The translations under genes were made by a program, and so were the position numbers. DNA of 64,000 nt, taken from contig NC_053127.1 in the NCBI RefSeq assembly GCF_010015445.1, positions 32,086,715-32,150,714 on the forward strand. Direction: 5' to 3'. The first letter of the stretch is position 1. Each line of letters begins with the position of its first letter. The notes under the pieces are model-generated. The model searched no databases and was not told the DNA's origin. It was given only the letters and a program-made list of their open reading frames with translations. This stretch comes from Perca fluviatilis (taxonomy: Eukaryota; Chordata; Actinopteri; Perciformes; Percidae). Positions 1 to 12,530 of this stretch are shown here, piece after piece.

Positions 1-190
1 GCTCACGCCACGCAGGCAGTGTGTGGCTGGCCTAAGGGTCTGGAAAGGACAAAGTCAGAGGAAATCCCTACTGTTGCTGCAAACTAAGCTAAACTAGACA
101 GACTGCCTTTGAATCAATTACAAAAGAAATAAAAATACAACAGAATGTACCTTTGAAAGGATGCAAAAAAAAAAAAGAAGCTGTAGCTAC
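1..190. other. vps26b intron 1, left end of window
   Basis: No gene or repeat recognised apart from an A-rich run at 166-178 and the left target-site duplication (183-190) of the adjacent hAT element. Confidence 0.5.
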
Positions 191-989
191 TAGGGGTGGT
201 ACGGTTCACAAAACCCACGGTTCGGTTCGTATCACGGTTTTAGGGTCACGGTTTTCGGTTCTGTACGGTTCTTGTTATTTTTTTCTTTTAATCTTTAACG
301 CTCCAGAATATACTTCAGCATATGATATATAGCTAAAATTAGCATATTGAATGCATGTTGCACAAAACATGCACACAGTGGCAGTTCTATATATTGTTTT
401 ATTTCATCATAGGTACCATGAAATCCAAAATGTTCCCACACACCAGACTATAAACGACGCTGGCGCATCCTCCAGCTCTGGGCAGCCTCTCTCCCACTGG
501 ACATTTCTGCAGGTGACGTGACGTGACCTGCAGCGGCACCCCACTCCACTTGAGGAGCGGTCGGCTCGGTGTCTCTCAAAATCTGACGAAAATCTTTTAA
601 ACTGACCTTTGTCGATCTGAAATGAAGACAGATTCAGCAACTGCATGGCCTATTTCTCGCTTAAAATGTTTTCAGAAACACGTTTCGGTGAACTATTTTA
701 GTAGAATATGAGATCGTATTCTGAACGAGCCGCCATGACAGTTTGGCTTTGAAATTAGGGACCAGCCAGACCTATGGCAGCTGATTGGACGATCGCGTCA
801 CATCGTCCAATCAGCTGCCATGGGTTGCCTTTGTCACGCCCATCCCGCTCGTCAAAGTGGGCACTACGGCAGTAAGAGGTTAGTGCACATTAACAGTGTA
901 CTGACGAACCGTGCGGTACACACACGCTCCGAACCGAGACTAGCGAACCGAGCGGTTCGGGTGTTTTTTCATGAACCGTACCACCCCTA
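191..989. mobile_element. hAT-type nonautonomous DNA transposon, 799 bp, complete
   Basis: The ends TAGGGGTGGTACGGTTCA and its inverse complement form the TIRs. They are flanked by a perfect 8-bp target-site duplication GTAGCTAC (183-190 and 990-997). An 8-bp duplication is diagnostic of hAT transposition. The interior has many CGGTTCGG-like motifs near both ends and no transposase frame. It contains a perfect hairpin at 774-821. The intact duplication suggests a recent insertion. Confidence 0.9.
774..821. repeat. Perfect inverted repeat, 20-bp arms, 8-bp loop
   Basis: Arms 774-793 and 802-821 are exact inverse complements around the loop CGCGTCAC. Each arm carries a CCAAT/ATTGG core. It lies inside the 191-989 hAT element. 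Confidence 0.9.
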
Positions 990-997
990 GTAGCTAC

Positions 998-2097
998 TCT
1001 GAATGAGGGACTGTCTTTTTTTAAATCAAGTGGGTCCTGAGGCTGGCTCGACACTTTGTTGAGGCTGCAGATTTCAAATTAATTCGTTACTGGTTTGACT
1101 TTACCACAACTAAAAGTTCACCATGTAAAACTGACTTGATGCTTTCGGGACACATCTAGAGTTCTGACACAAAATCAGGGTGTGTATTAATAAATGCACT
1201 CTAACTTGACAAAATAAATAAATAAATAAGTTGCGTGATTTTTGATGGTGGAGTATTCAGATCCGGGACAGGAATACAACAATGTAAAAAAACATACTCA
1301 ATTATCAGTTAAGGTCCTGCATTCAAAATCTTACATCTAACTGTATATCGAGCAACCTCTGTGAGTTTGTGTGACTGACAATTCCTAAGAGCAGACAACA
1401 GGAGCATTGTGCTCATATACGGGGCATTACGGTAGCCATCTCCCGTCTCGGTAATGCTCCACACACTCCGGATCAGGGGGCGTAATACAAAATTCTGGGC
1501 CCTGTAGAAAGGCATATGGATCCCGCATGCACAGCTATTCATTCTAGCATCTTTTTGGGCCCCTCCTCACATGAGGGCCCTGGGTACTCAGTCCACCTTT
1601 TTCCCCCCCAGTCCGACACCCCTGCTCTGGATGCAGTGTGCCTGTCGGCTCAGGCGACAAAATTATGTCATTTCACACTTATGTAAACATTAACAATTAA
1701 AAGTTGGTGTCAGCTTTTGCACCCAAATGGCACTTAGGCTCTAGCATTGCTACAGTACAATATGTCCTGACATGCGTTGCTCAGGTCCCAAGGACACGCC
1801 ATGACAAGTGTGAAGTTGTTAAGTATACAGTTTTCGAAAAAAGCTGCAACGTTCCAAACTGCTTTGAACAGGCACTGCACTGGTATGTAAAAAAGGTACA
1901 GACATATTATCAACAGATTGCACTTTAAGTATCAGAAGTAATAGTACTCATTATGCAGCTGAATGCTAGATGCCTACTCAACTACTCAATACACTACTGG
2001 GCAGTGTCATCTGTAACAAATTCCATTTTTATAAACTCATAATACGTTTTCTGTTAAACTCCTACTAGTCGCTATAATTTAACTGTCAGATTAATGC
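998..2097. other. vps26b intron 1, unannotated stretch
   Basis: No coding exon recognised. A short (AAAT)n run lies around 1211-1228. The open frames here are short and resemble nothing known. Confidence 0.5.
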
Positions 2098-2105
2098 AGT
2101 GGAGT

Positions 2106-2463
2106 TAGGGCTGTGCAATTAATCAAAATTTAATCGTGATTATGATTTCGGCTCCCAATGATCACAAAAACAGAATAATCGAGAAAAACAATTATTTAGC
2201 TCATTATGTTTTGAAAGTAAACTCTTATTTTCTCTTGTGTTCTGAATGATAAAATAAAGTTTAAATAGGAAAAACATTAAGGCAAATATCACAGTTGTAT
2301 GTTTTTTTTTCTGTTGATTTATCTAAGTTTTTCCACAGTTTTTTAAGTTCAATAATTGCAACATCTTTCCAGAAGTCAACGAGTAATCGTGTTAAATTAT
2401 CGTGATTTCAATACTGACCGATATAATCGTGATTATATTTTTTTCCATAATCGAGCAGCCCTA
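2106..2463. mobile_element. hAT MITE, 358 bp (TAGGGCTGTGCAATTAATC family), copy 1
   Basis: TIRs TAGGGCTG...CAGCCCTA with a perfect 8-bp target-site duplication AGTGGAGT (2098-2105, 2464-2471). A second copy of the same family is at 51087-51418 in the same orientation, with near-identical blocks around the ATAATCGAGAAAAA motif. Noncoding. Confidence 0.9.
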
Positions 2464-2666
2464 AGTGGAGTTAGTGAAAAGTTAAATATTTCAATCTGAA
2501 TTGTTTAGGTAACTGTGATAGAAGTATCAAGTAGTAAGTACAGTAATGAGATACATTTCCTTAGTTACATTCTCCCACTTCGGAGGTCAACTTCAGTTCG
2601 AGTTGTACAGTATGGGCTATTACGTTTCGCATCATCATGTTCAGTGTTAAAGATCAGTTTTGTTAA

Positions 2667-2904
2667 TAGACCTTTTTCACGGCAGACATGTTGACATGTT
2701 ATAGTAGGAAAAGCACAGATGTATTCAAAACCATTACTGATGGCTGCATTCCACTTAGGAGAGACCCTGGTATTGGGCATGCTGACTCACTGATATAGCT
2801 TACTGGGACACTTGATGGAACTGAGCCATTGTTAAGGTTATCAATTTCAGCTGTGTTTTTCCTACTATGACAAGTCAACATGTCTGCTGTGAAAAAAGGT
2901 CCAT
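2667..2904. mobile_element. Foldback MITE with about 40-bp TIRs
   Basis: The left end (GACCTTTTTCACGGCAGACA...) is matched in inverse complement by the right end (...TGTCTGCTGTGAAAAAAGGTC), including the ATAGTAGGAAAA block. Target-site duplication is unclear, possibly a short AT-rich one. The interior is noncoding. Confidence 0.75.
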
Positions 2905-3190
2905 AGCACAACAACCTTTATTTGCAAGCTGCTACTAATTGCAGTACGGGTAACGTCAGCCGTGGACTTTTATTCGTAAACTAGCAACAAGCTATGGCTA
3001 CAAGTCACAGTTGTTGTAATCTGACATAACAGTTTTCAAAAGGAATAGGGTCAGAGGTGAATGCGACAGCTAGCCAATGGCTGGTGTGTCAGCTGAGGTT
3101 AGCATGCACTCACATCTGTCACGAGACCTGACACTTGTTACAACAGTCAGGGCCAGCGTAGCTTTCCGAGTGCTACACACGTTCCTCACG

Positions 3191-3230
3191 GTGGTACATT
3201 TAATAAACTGGTGGTACATTTAATAAACTA
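3191..3230. repeat. Two tandem copies of a 20-bp unit
   Basis: The unit GTGGTACATTTAATAAACT plus one base occurs at 3191-3210 and 3211-3230. It lies in vps26b intron 1, about 120 bp from the exon 1 donor. Confidence 0.9.
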
Positions 3231-3352
3231 CACCGTGGGAGAGTTTAGTAGTGGAGTCAGCGCCCGGAGCTAGCTCCCTAACATCTCCTGTAATACTTTG
3301 GCTACTTCTCTCAGCGGGCTCGGTGTGAAACGCAGGCCTGCCAGCCGCTCAC

Positions 3353-3575
3353 CTATCTGGCCAACAAACTCAATCTTGATGCCGTTGTGCTCCAGCCTCT
3401 TTCCAGGGTACTTGAGCGTCACGTTGACTTTCCCCGACACCGTTTCGCCGTCGTAGAAGAGAAAATATTTGTCCTTCCTGCCGTCTTCGCTTTTATGCTC
3501 CGCTTTCTTTCTGGTTTCGGCGTCATTCAGAACTATATCGATGTCCGCACTCTGACCAAAACCAAAGAAGCTCAT
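3353..3575 (-). CDS. vps26b: VPS26B, retromer subunit, exon 1 (gene continues beyond base 1)
   Basis: VPS26 is the arrestin-fold subunit of the retromer core (VPS26-VPS29-VPS35), which recycles cargo from endosomes to the Golgi and plasma membrane. This exon encodes the first 74 residues, starting MSFFGFGQS and including KYFLFYDGETVSG and KRLEHNGIKIEFVGQI, which match the start of vertebrate VPS26B; VPS26A starts MSFLGGFFG instead. Translation past 3353 loses all similarity, and a donor GTGAGC lies exactly there, leaving a phase-1 G that would complete the expected Glu. The remaining exons are not in 1-3352, which is intron 1. The gene is in the same orientation as jam3, in line with the JAM3-VPS26B neighbourhood of human 11q25. 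Confidence 0.93.
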
Positions 3576-4661
3576 AGCTGCTGGTCAGTCAAGTGGTCAC
3601 TGGATCCTCCTTTTCTTAGAAAACAACACACTGGACTTTCTTCTCGTTTTTTTTGGCTGTAAAATGTCCAGACTCCAGCGCAACGCTTCCTAGATTATTG
3701 AATATTTCGAGTTACAACCGGTTGAGTGCGCATGCGCGGACAGTCACGTGAAGGAAAGCTGTAGTTAGAAACCGATTTATTTTCTTTTTCTTAGCTTTTT
3801 TAAACTCGTGATGAAAACTACGCGGGCAGTGATATACTAGCAATATAAGGTTGAATTGTTCTATTTAAAATTAATATATGTTCTCATTACAAGGAATTTG
3901 TCTGCACTTTTTTGGCGCAGTATCAACAGGCGGGAGAATCTCGGGCTTTGATGACTCTTTTCCACCCGGAGTACTACAGCCTTTCAGGTACTCTTCATTA
4001 CCTCCCCTAGTGGTTCCCTACATTTTTGGCTTGCGTGCCTACCTGTGACCCCCCTCATCACAGGTTATGGAATTCATATGAGTTATGAGCAGTTCAAAAT
4101 GTTGGGCTTAAATGTTTCCAAATAAAGAAATGCCTTTTGTCCAAAAGAAAAACAATTGAAGTTTGGCTAGTCAAACATGTACATCTCAAGTCCCAACAGG
4201 TGCATAGGCTACTCCATCCAACCACTGCTGGAAATCATCAATCCTAAAGCTCCATCCAAAATAGTTGTCATCAGTTTTTCAGGCAGTCCAAAACTATTTG
4301 CCTCCTGCCTGATCCAATGTTGACTATATGCTCCATGGTTGATGGTACTGGGCCCTTACACAAGCTTTGAAGTGGAAACTGCAAGTAGCACAGAACAAAC
4401 TGGTGAGAGTCATCTGTCTGTTGGAAAGTGTCAGTTCTACAACTTCACTGGCTTCTAGTGGAGGATCAAGTGTATGCACAGCTGTTTCTATACGCAGACC
4501 ATGTGGGTGCATTATGCATAGGGCCCCTAGAGCCACCAGGGGGCCCCAAGCTGCCATTTTAGGCCATTCTTTTCTTTTTTGTTTTGTTTATTTTTTAGAA
4601 ATTAAAATGACCGGTTTCTCGTGTGTTTAATTAAAGCACATCCATGACTATATTGTGAAAA
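3576..4661. other. vps26b 5' flank and intergenic DNA
   Basis: The first 200 bp is the presumed promoter/5' UTR (see the NRF1/E-box entry). Beyond it I see no gene. The open frames over 4324-4630 overlap each other on both strands and match nothing. Confidence 0.5.
3727..3751. promoter_or_regulatory. vps26b promoter motifs: NRF1 site and CLEAR-like E-box
   Basis: About 150-180 bp upstream of the vps26b ATG sits TGCGCATGCGCG (3727-3738), a perfect NRF1 palindrome. Five bases later is GTCACGTGA (3743-3751), an E-box matching 9 of the 10 positions of the CLEAR element bound by TFEB/MITF factors, or a USF site. No TATA box is evident, which fits a housekeeping promoter. The binding factor is inferred from motif match alone. 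Confidence 0.55.
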
Positions 4662-4880
4662 TGTATAAGTTATTTTTTTGTTTAAAGCATTTTTTGGGGC
4701 ATTTTCAGCCTTTATTTTTGATAGGACAGCTGAAGACACAAAAGGGGAGAGAGAGAGAGAGGAAGAACGACATGCACTAAAGGGCCACAGGTCAGAGTTG
4801 AACCTGGGCCTGCTGTCTCGAGGAGTAAACCTCTACACATGGGCGCCCGCTCTACCAACTGAGCTATATTGGCACCATAT
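4662..4880 (-). mobile_element. tRNA-derived SINE, copy 1
   Basis: Read on the minus strand, the head is tRNA-like with box A (AGCTCAGTTGGTAGAGCG) and a degenerate box B (GGTTCAACTC). A body with CTCTCT follows, then a tail matching the GGCCTTTATTTT motif seen in the copies at 18002 and 37613. The 5' head is at the high-coordinate end (about 4870). Box A differs by one base from the copy at 37613. Confidence 0.75.
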
Positions 4881-5249
4881 TGCACAGTATAATGTATAAA
4901 TGAAAGTGCGAAAAGCCTGTTATGTTTTAAGTTCAGCCTTTAAGGCAACAAAAAGTAACAAGCTTTGGGGTGACATTGGGTGTATGTTGTAAAGGGACAT
5001 TATATTGTGATGTATAATTACCGGTATGTAATAAATAATAAATAACAGAATTTCAGTAGTATACAATATAAATAATACTTTCGTTTGATAAATTGTGTTT
5101 AGGCTACTGACTTAAGGAACTTTGCCTCTGCCAGCTACTGACAGCCACAGAAGTCCAATGCAATGATTACACCGGGAAATGGATCACGGTGGTCTTTTTG
5201 TAATATTCATTATTCTGTATAATTATTCTGTTTAGTTGTTACTATGTAC
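4881..5249. other. AT-rich intergenic stretch
   Basis: Nothing recognisable. Contains repeated ATAATAAATAATAA-like runs around 5028-5045. Confidence 0.4.
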
Positions 5250-5690
5250 AGACTGATCTCATAAAGTGGCGTATGTATGACACGTCAATTCGTATGCCGT
5301 TTTTGCGTGTTATCAAGATGCTTAATCGCTTTTTAGCATGTTTATCAACGCCGTTCGGCCGCCATTGACCTACATTACATGTGAATTTTTGCCGTAGCGA
5401 GTAGTATGAAAGGATGTAAGTCCGCGGATGGGTAAAACACAGGACTTTCACTTTCTTTCCTAAACCCAACCGTTTGTTTTCCTAAGGGTGTGACGTTGGT
5501 CACCGTCATGTTTTTGCCCTTTTTTAGTTACAAAAAAGTCGTGTGACGTTGTTCTCGCAATAGTACGGCACGTTTACATCCGCTGTATGTAGACATACAC
5601 GTGGATAGCTCAAAATGCATACAGATAACACGCCATTTGGCTTTAGGAAAGTGGCGCGTATGTTTACGCGAAGTCACGATGCCACGTTGC
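5250..5690 (+). mobile_element. Unclassified dispersed element, copy A (second copy at 25735-26575, inverted)
   Basis: Begins CTGATCTCATAAAGTGGCGT and ends near ACGCGAAGTCACGATGCC. The same ends and internal blocks (CAATTCGTATGCC, GAGTAGTATGAAAG, CCTAAACCCAACC, CTCAAAATGC, GATAACAC) occur in the same order in inverse complement at 26575-25735. The two termini look like direct rather than inverted relatives of each other (AAAGTGGC...ATGCC at both ends), so no superfamily is assigned. Noncoding. Confidence 0.7.
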
Positions 5691-5700
5691 TATGTATGGC

Positions 5701-6565
5701 TTAAAGTGATGGTTCGGAGTAATTTCAACCTAGCCTTCACCATGATATTGAGCCTTCAGCTTTACTCTGGGTCGAACATTGGCGAGAGTTAGCAGATAAG
5801 CGTTATCAGCTGAATAGCTTAATGGTATCGCTAGGTCCAATGACCATATAATGCCCGAAATGATACCAACGTGCTACAAGTAGTACAAAATAGTTATGCT
5901 CTCATAAAACGATTAGTTTAGTGTGTACACCAGAAGTTTGTAAATAATAAAACTTGCGCTGGCTTTGCTCTCTGCTGTTGTTGTTGCTGCTGCAAGACGA
6001 GTGCTTAGGGCCGTCTACAAATTACAACACCGAAAAGAGATGCAACAAAAATATTTATTAATTTAACTTTTTTTTTAAAGTAAGTGCTGTAGTATAACTA
6101 GCAGGAGACAAGTAATAATTGAGGTAAGTTTGGAGACATTACCTTATTAAATCATTAAATTAATAAATATTTTTGTATCTCTTTTCGGTGTAGTAATTTG
6201 TAGACGGCCCTAAGCACTCGTCTAACTGCATGTAGCAGCAGCTGTAGCAACAGAGAGCTGAGGAGAGCAGGCAAGTGTTCATAAACTTCTGGTGTACTTA
6301 CAAACTTTCCAATCCATCGTTTTATGAGAGCATAACCTATTTGTACTACTTGTAGACATTTGGTATCATTTCGGGCATTATTAGTGGGGTAACTTACGAG
6401 ATACAAACGTGGGTCCATTAGCCCCTGCGCTAAGCTATTCAGCTAATAACGCTACTCTAGCTAACTCTCCCAATGTTCGACCCAGGTGAAAAAAGCTTCT
6501 GGGGGGGTGTTTGGCTCGAGGTCATGGTGCAAAGGACCCTAGGGTGAATTGCTCCGAACCAAGTA
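5701..6565. mobile_element. Large foldback (imperfect palindrome) MITE with TTAA at its left end
   Basis: Left arm about 5711-6066 and right arm about 6150-6561 are inverse complements over most of their length, with small indels. Matching pairs include GGTTCGGAG/CTCCGAACC, GGGTCGAACATTGG/CCAATGTTCGACCC, CCAGAAGTTT/AACTTCTGG and GGGCCGTCTACAAATTAC/GTAATTTGTAGACGGCCC. The central spacer is about 85 bp. The left end is TTAAAGTGATGG; the right terminus has diverged beyond 6561. It abuts copy A of the previous element. Confidence 0.85.
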
Positions 6566-6570
6566 TGTCG

Positions 6571-8613
<2,043 letters not shown>

Positions 8614-9012
8614 TTAACCCTCCTGTTGTCCTCGGGTCAAATCTGACCCTTTTTTTTTTTTTTAAGTTTCTATATCAGAATTTGGGGTTTCTTTCAACCA
8701 AATTGTCACAAAAAAAACATTGCGGATGGTTCCGTACAACGCTCTTCACAAGTAAAATAAATGATCAGTTCACTACTTTCATTGAATTTGGGTGTTTTAT
8801 TTAGTTTGACAGCATTTGAAGAATAATTGATGAAAGAACGTTAAGAAAAGTGACAAAAATATCAGATAACGGCTTGAGAAAAAAAATTGACAAAAACATC
8901 GGAAAAGTGGCAAAACAAATCGACAAAATCGTCAAATAAAAGTGACTTAAATTTAGACCCAAGAAAAACAAAAGGGGTTGCATGGTCGACAGGAAGACAG
9001 CACAAGGGTTAA
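8614..9012. mobile_element. TTAA-flanked MITE, 399 bp including target sites
   Basis: Left end TTAACCCTCCTGTTGTCCTC; the right end reads in inverse complement TTAACCCTTGTGCTGTCTTC. TTAA is present at both boundaries (8614-8617, 9009-9012), the duplication produced by piggyBac and Kolobok transposases. Interior A/T-rich and noncoding, with repeated GACAAAA motifs. A degraded relative is at about 11985-12215. Confidence 0.75.
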
Positions 9013-9319
9013 GGCATGATGCACAAAGAAAAAGTGTCCATTGTTAAAAAAATTAATTAAAAAAAATTAAAACTGCTTGAATTCTGTTGCTGACATTTTA
9101 ATGTAAAAATCAGGTCAAGTAAAAAAAATGAAGTTCCTTAATTTTGCCTCTGAATTTCACCGGTCCAATTTGAGCACTTCATAACCTCACTTGATTTTTT
9201 AGATCTGAAAATAACCCACGCAGTTTGAGCAACTTCAACATAGTTTTTATAATACTTGACGCAATCGGTTTATGGTCGGCACCTTAAACCACTTCAAGTC
9301 AACTTGAATTCATCTGGTG

Positions 9320-9540
9320 GAAATTCAAAGAGTGTCAGGGTTGGAGGGCAGGCAGCAGGGGGGGGGAGAAAGGACCCAAAAGCAGACGAGGACAGGGAGA
9401 CTGGTGCAGCGCAATGATTTATTTAGAAAAAAAAAAAAAGGCCTGAAGGCAAGAGAGTCCAAAGACAGGCGGCCAGGTAACAGAGTAACATAACAAAACA
9501 AAAGAAACAAAGCTAAGCTGGAAGACAAGTACAACCATAA
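9320..9540. repeat. Probable dispersed repeat with poly-A run
   Basis: A purine-rich block (CAGGCAGCAGGGGGGGGG, GGACCCAAAAGCAGACGAGG) is followed by TGATTTATTTAG and poly-A at 9425-9438. It resembles dispersed teleost repeats of this composition, but I cannot class it from one copy. Confidence 0.35.
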
Positions 9541-10416
9541 GACATAATGCAGATATGTGGAATGGGACACCCTGGAAAGCTATCTGAAGCTTGTGTATGG
9601 GGGCCCAGACACTAGCAAACATTACACATTATAAATACTATCATGTTGTTTGGATAAAAAAAAGGAAACGCGTGTTCTACAATCTCATTTTCAAAAGAAG
9701 AAACCCTAACTACCCTAACCCTTCCTAAGTAGTCCCAAGACATTTAGTCCATCAGTCCAAGCATTGGTTAAATCGATCAAATGCAATACACACTAACCTG
9801 TAACAAGTCAGCATAACAGTAGAATTAAATCAAAGGATTTCAGAGTCATAGTTTAGAGTATTCAAGATTTTACATATTTCAGTAGTAGCTGTTGTCTTAG
9901 TCTCTTTCTGGAAGCAGACCCAGACAAAGACATTTTTCCAGTGTTATCAACCTCATTCCAGACCGGTGGCCGTGCAGACCACGCTGAAGCTTGTGCGTTT
10001 CAGTTTCCATTTTTTTAACCTTGATAAAATGCTTTTTCCTTGTCTTGTATGTATGCGAGGGTGAGTAGATTAGAATGAGGTCCTCATGACTTTTGGACCA
10101 GTATAAGTGCAGTGTCTGACGAGGGAAGGAGATGCAGGTGAGCAGGTGGTTTGAGCTGACCAGTGAAGTGGGAACAGGCTGACAGCCATTGGCTGTGGCA
10201 GTCAGGTGATGTGGAAATGGAGGAAGAATGTCATAGATGTTGGTTTAAGGATTAGGACATGTGGCTGGACATGAGGGGCAGAGAGCCAGACTGAGACAGG
10301 GAGAGAGAGGAACTTGGATGGAAAGATGGGTTTTAAAATCAAATAAATCCATGCTATCATAGTAGTGGAATTAAGCCTACATTTCAGAATTAAACTCGTA
10401 AACAAAAAGATTTATG
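9541..10416. other. Intergenic stretch without gene
   Basis: No gene, RNA or clear repeat recognised. Confidence 0.45.
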
Positions 10417-10792
10417 TTAAAGCTACAAGTGCGTAGTTTCTGTCTCCCCCATGAGGAATTCTAAGTAATGACAACAACAGTGTCGGCACGTCCACATGAT
10501 ACAAGCCTTCCGTGATCGCGCACCGCCTCCACACGGTTGCTAGTAGCCAAGGAGGACATGGAGGATTAAAAAAACATGATGGACTCTTCAGAAGAGGTCA
10601 TTATCTTCACTCCAGTTTCTGTGTGTGAAAGTCACCGGACGCCACAATCTTCTGAACATAGCCATACTGAGAAATCCAGAGAGAGTTGTGTGGAGCTGAT
10701 GGTCTTAATTAGCTTGGTAGCAGCTCATTTGGCAATGGCTTGAATGTAACGGACGTTCATTAATATCAAAAAGTTACGCACTAAAGCTTTAA
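10417..10792. mobile_element. TTAA-flanked MITE, 376 bp (TTAAAGCTACAAGTGCGTAG family)
   Basis: Left end TTAAAGCTACAAGTGCGTAG; the right end in inverse complement is TTAAAGCTTTAGTGCGTAAC. TTAA is present at both edges. Interior noncoding; its GC content is higher than that of the flanks. Confidence 0.75.
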
Positions 10793-11920
<1,128 letters not shown>

Positions 11921-11924
11921 ACGT

Positions 11925-12405
11925 TTCACTAGCTTTGTGGGGACCCGTCATTGACATAATGCATTCCTAGCCCCTTACCCTAACCTTAACCTTTGTGTTG
12001 ACTGAGGGTCAAATTGACCTGTTTTCAATTTTTGTTTTATATCAGAAAATATGGGACATAGAAATAAGTGCTGAAAATGTAAAGAAGAAACATTTTACAA
12101 TTTAAAACGTTGGAAAAAGCAAAAACATACTTCAACATTTTTCTGTGAAATAAGGCGTAAAAAACTTTGAAAAAAAGTGTTTTTTTCAAGGTTGACCGGA
12201 AGACCGCACAACTGAATGCCTAACCTTAACCCTTACCCTCACCCTAACCATAACCTAATTCTAGCCCTAATCCTAAAACCAAGTCTTAACCCTCAAACAG
12301 CCCTTTAAAGTTGTGGGTCCAGCATTTTGGCCCCACAAAGCTGTTGGGACCCCACAAGTATACTGGACTCCCGGTTTTTGGACCCCACGAATATAGTTAA
12401 ACAAG
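11925..12405. mobile_element. Microsatellite-bordered dispersed element with telomere-like CCCTAA runs
   Basis: Begins near TAGCTTTGTGGGGACC and includes GGCCCCACAAAGC toward the far side, so GTGGGGAC-like motifs occur inverted at both sides. Interior CCCTTACCCTAACCTTAACC and a second block at about 12216-12290 (TAACCCTTACCCTCACCC) are degenerate telomere-like repeats. Splitting these two blocks is a degraded TTAA-type MITE (about 11985-12215). The whole unit sits between two long CA tracts. Confidence 0.6.
11985..12215. mobile_element. Degraded copy of the TTAACCCT MITE, nested
   Basis: Left edge TTAACCTTTGTGTTGAC; the right edge GACCGGAAGACCGCACAACT is the inverse of AGT-TGTGCGGTCTTCCGGTC. 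Both correspond to the termini of the 8614-9012 element, including the GGGTCAAAT and TATATCAGAA blocks. It interrupts the telomere-like run. Confidence 0.6.

Positions 12406-12406
<1 letters not shown>

Positions 12407-12476
<70 letters not shown>
12407..12476. repeat. (AC)n microsatellite, 35 units
   Basis: Pure AC dinucleotides. On the jam3 strand this is a GT tract just beyond the candidate polyadenylation signal. Confidence 0.97.
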
Positions 12477-12477
<1 letters not shown>

Positions 12478-12524
12478 AGAAAGAAAAGCAAACACAAATG
12501 TCTCCAGTAATATTAGAAGTGAGT

Positions 12525-12530
12525 TTTATT
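12525..12530 (-). terminator. Candidate jam3 polyadenylation signal AATAAA
   Basis: On the minus strand AATAAA is followed about 50 nt later by a long (GT)n tract (12476-12407), a plausible GU-rich downstream element. It is the first canonical hexamer I found after the jam3 stop. RNA data would be needed to place cleavage. Confidence 0.4.

Noticed and set aside
1..3352. Further vps26b exons
   Set aside because: Searched on the minus strand for the expected continuation after GQI (a Glu-Leu-Tyr-Tyr type start) and found none; the next exon must be beyond the window.
3387..3662. 91-residue plus-strand open frame
   Set aside because: Antisense shadow of vps26b exon 1.
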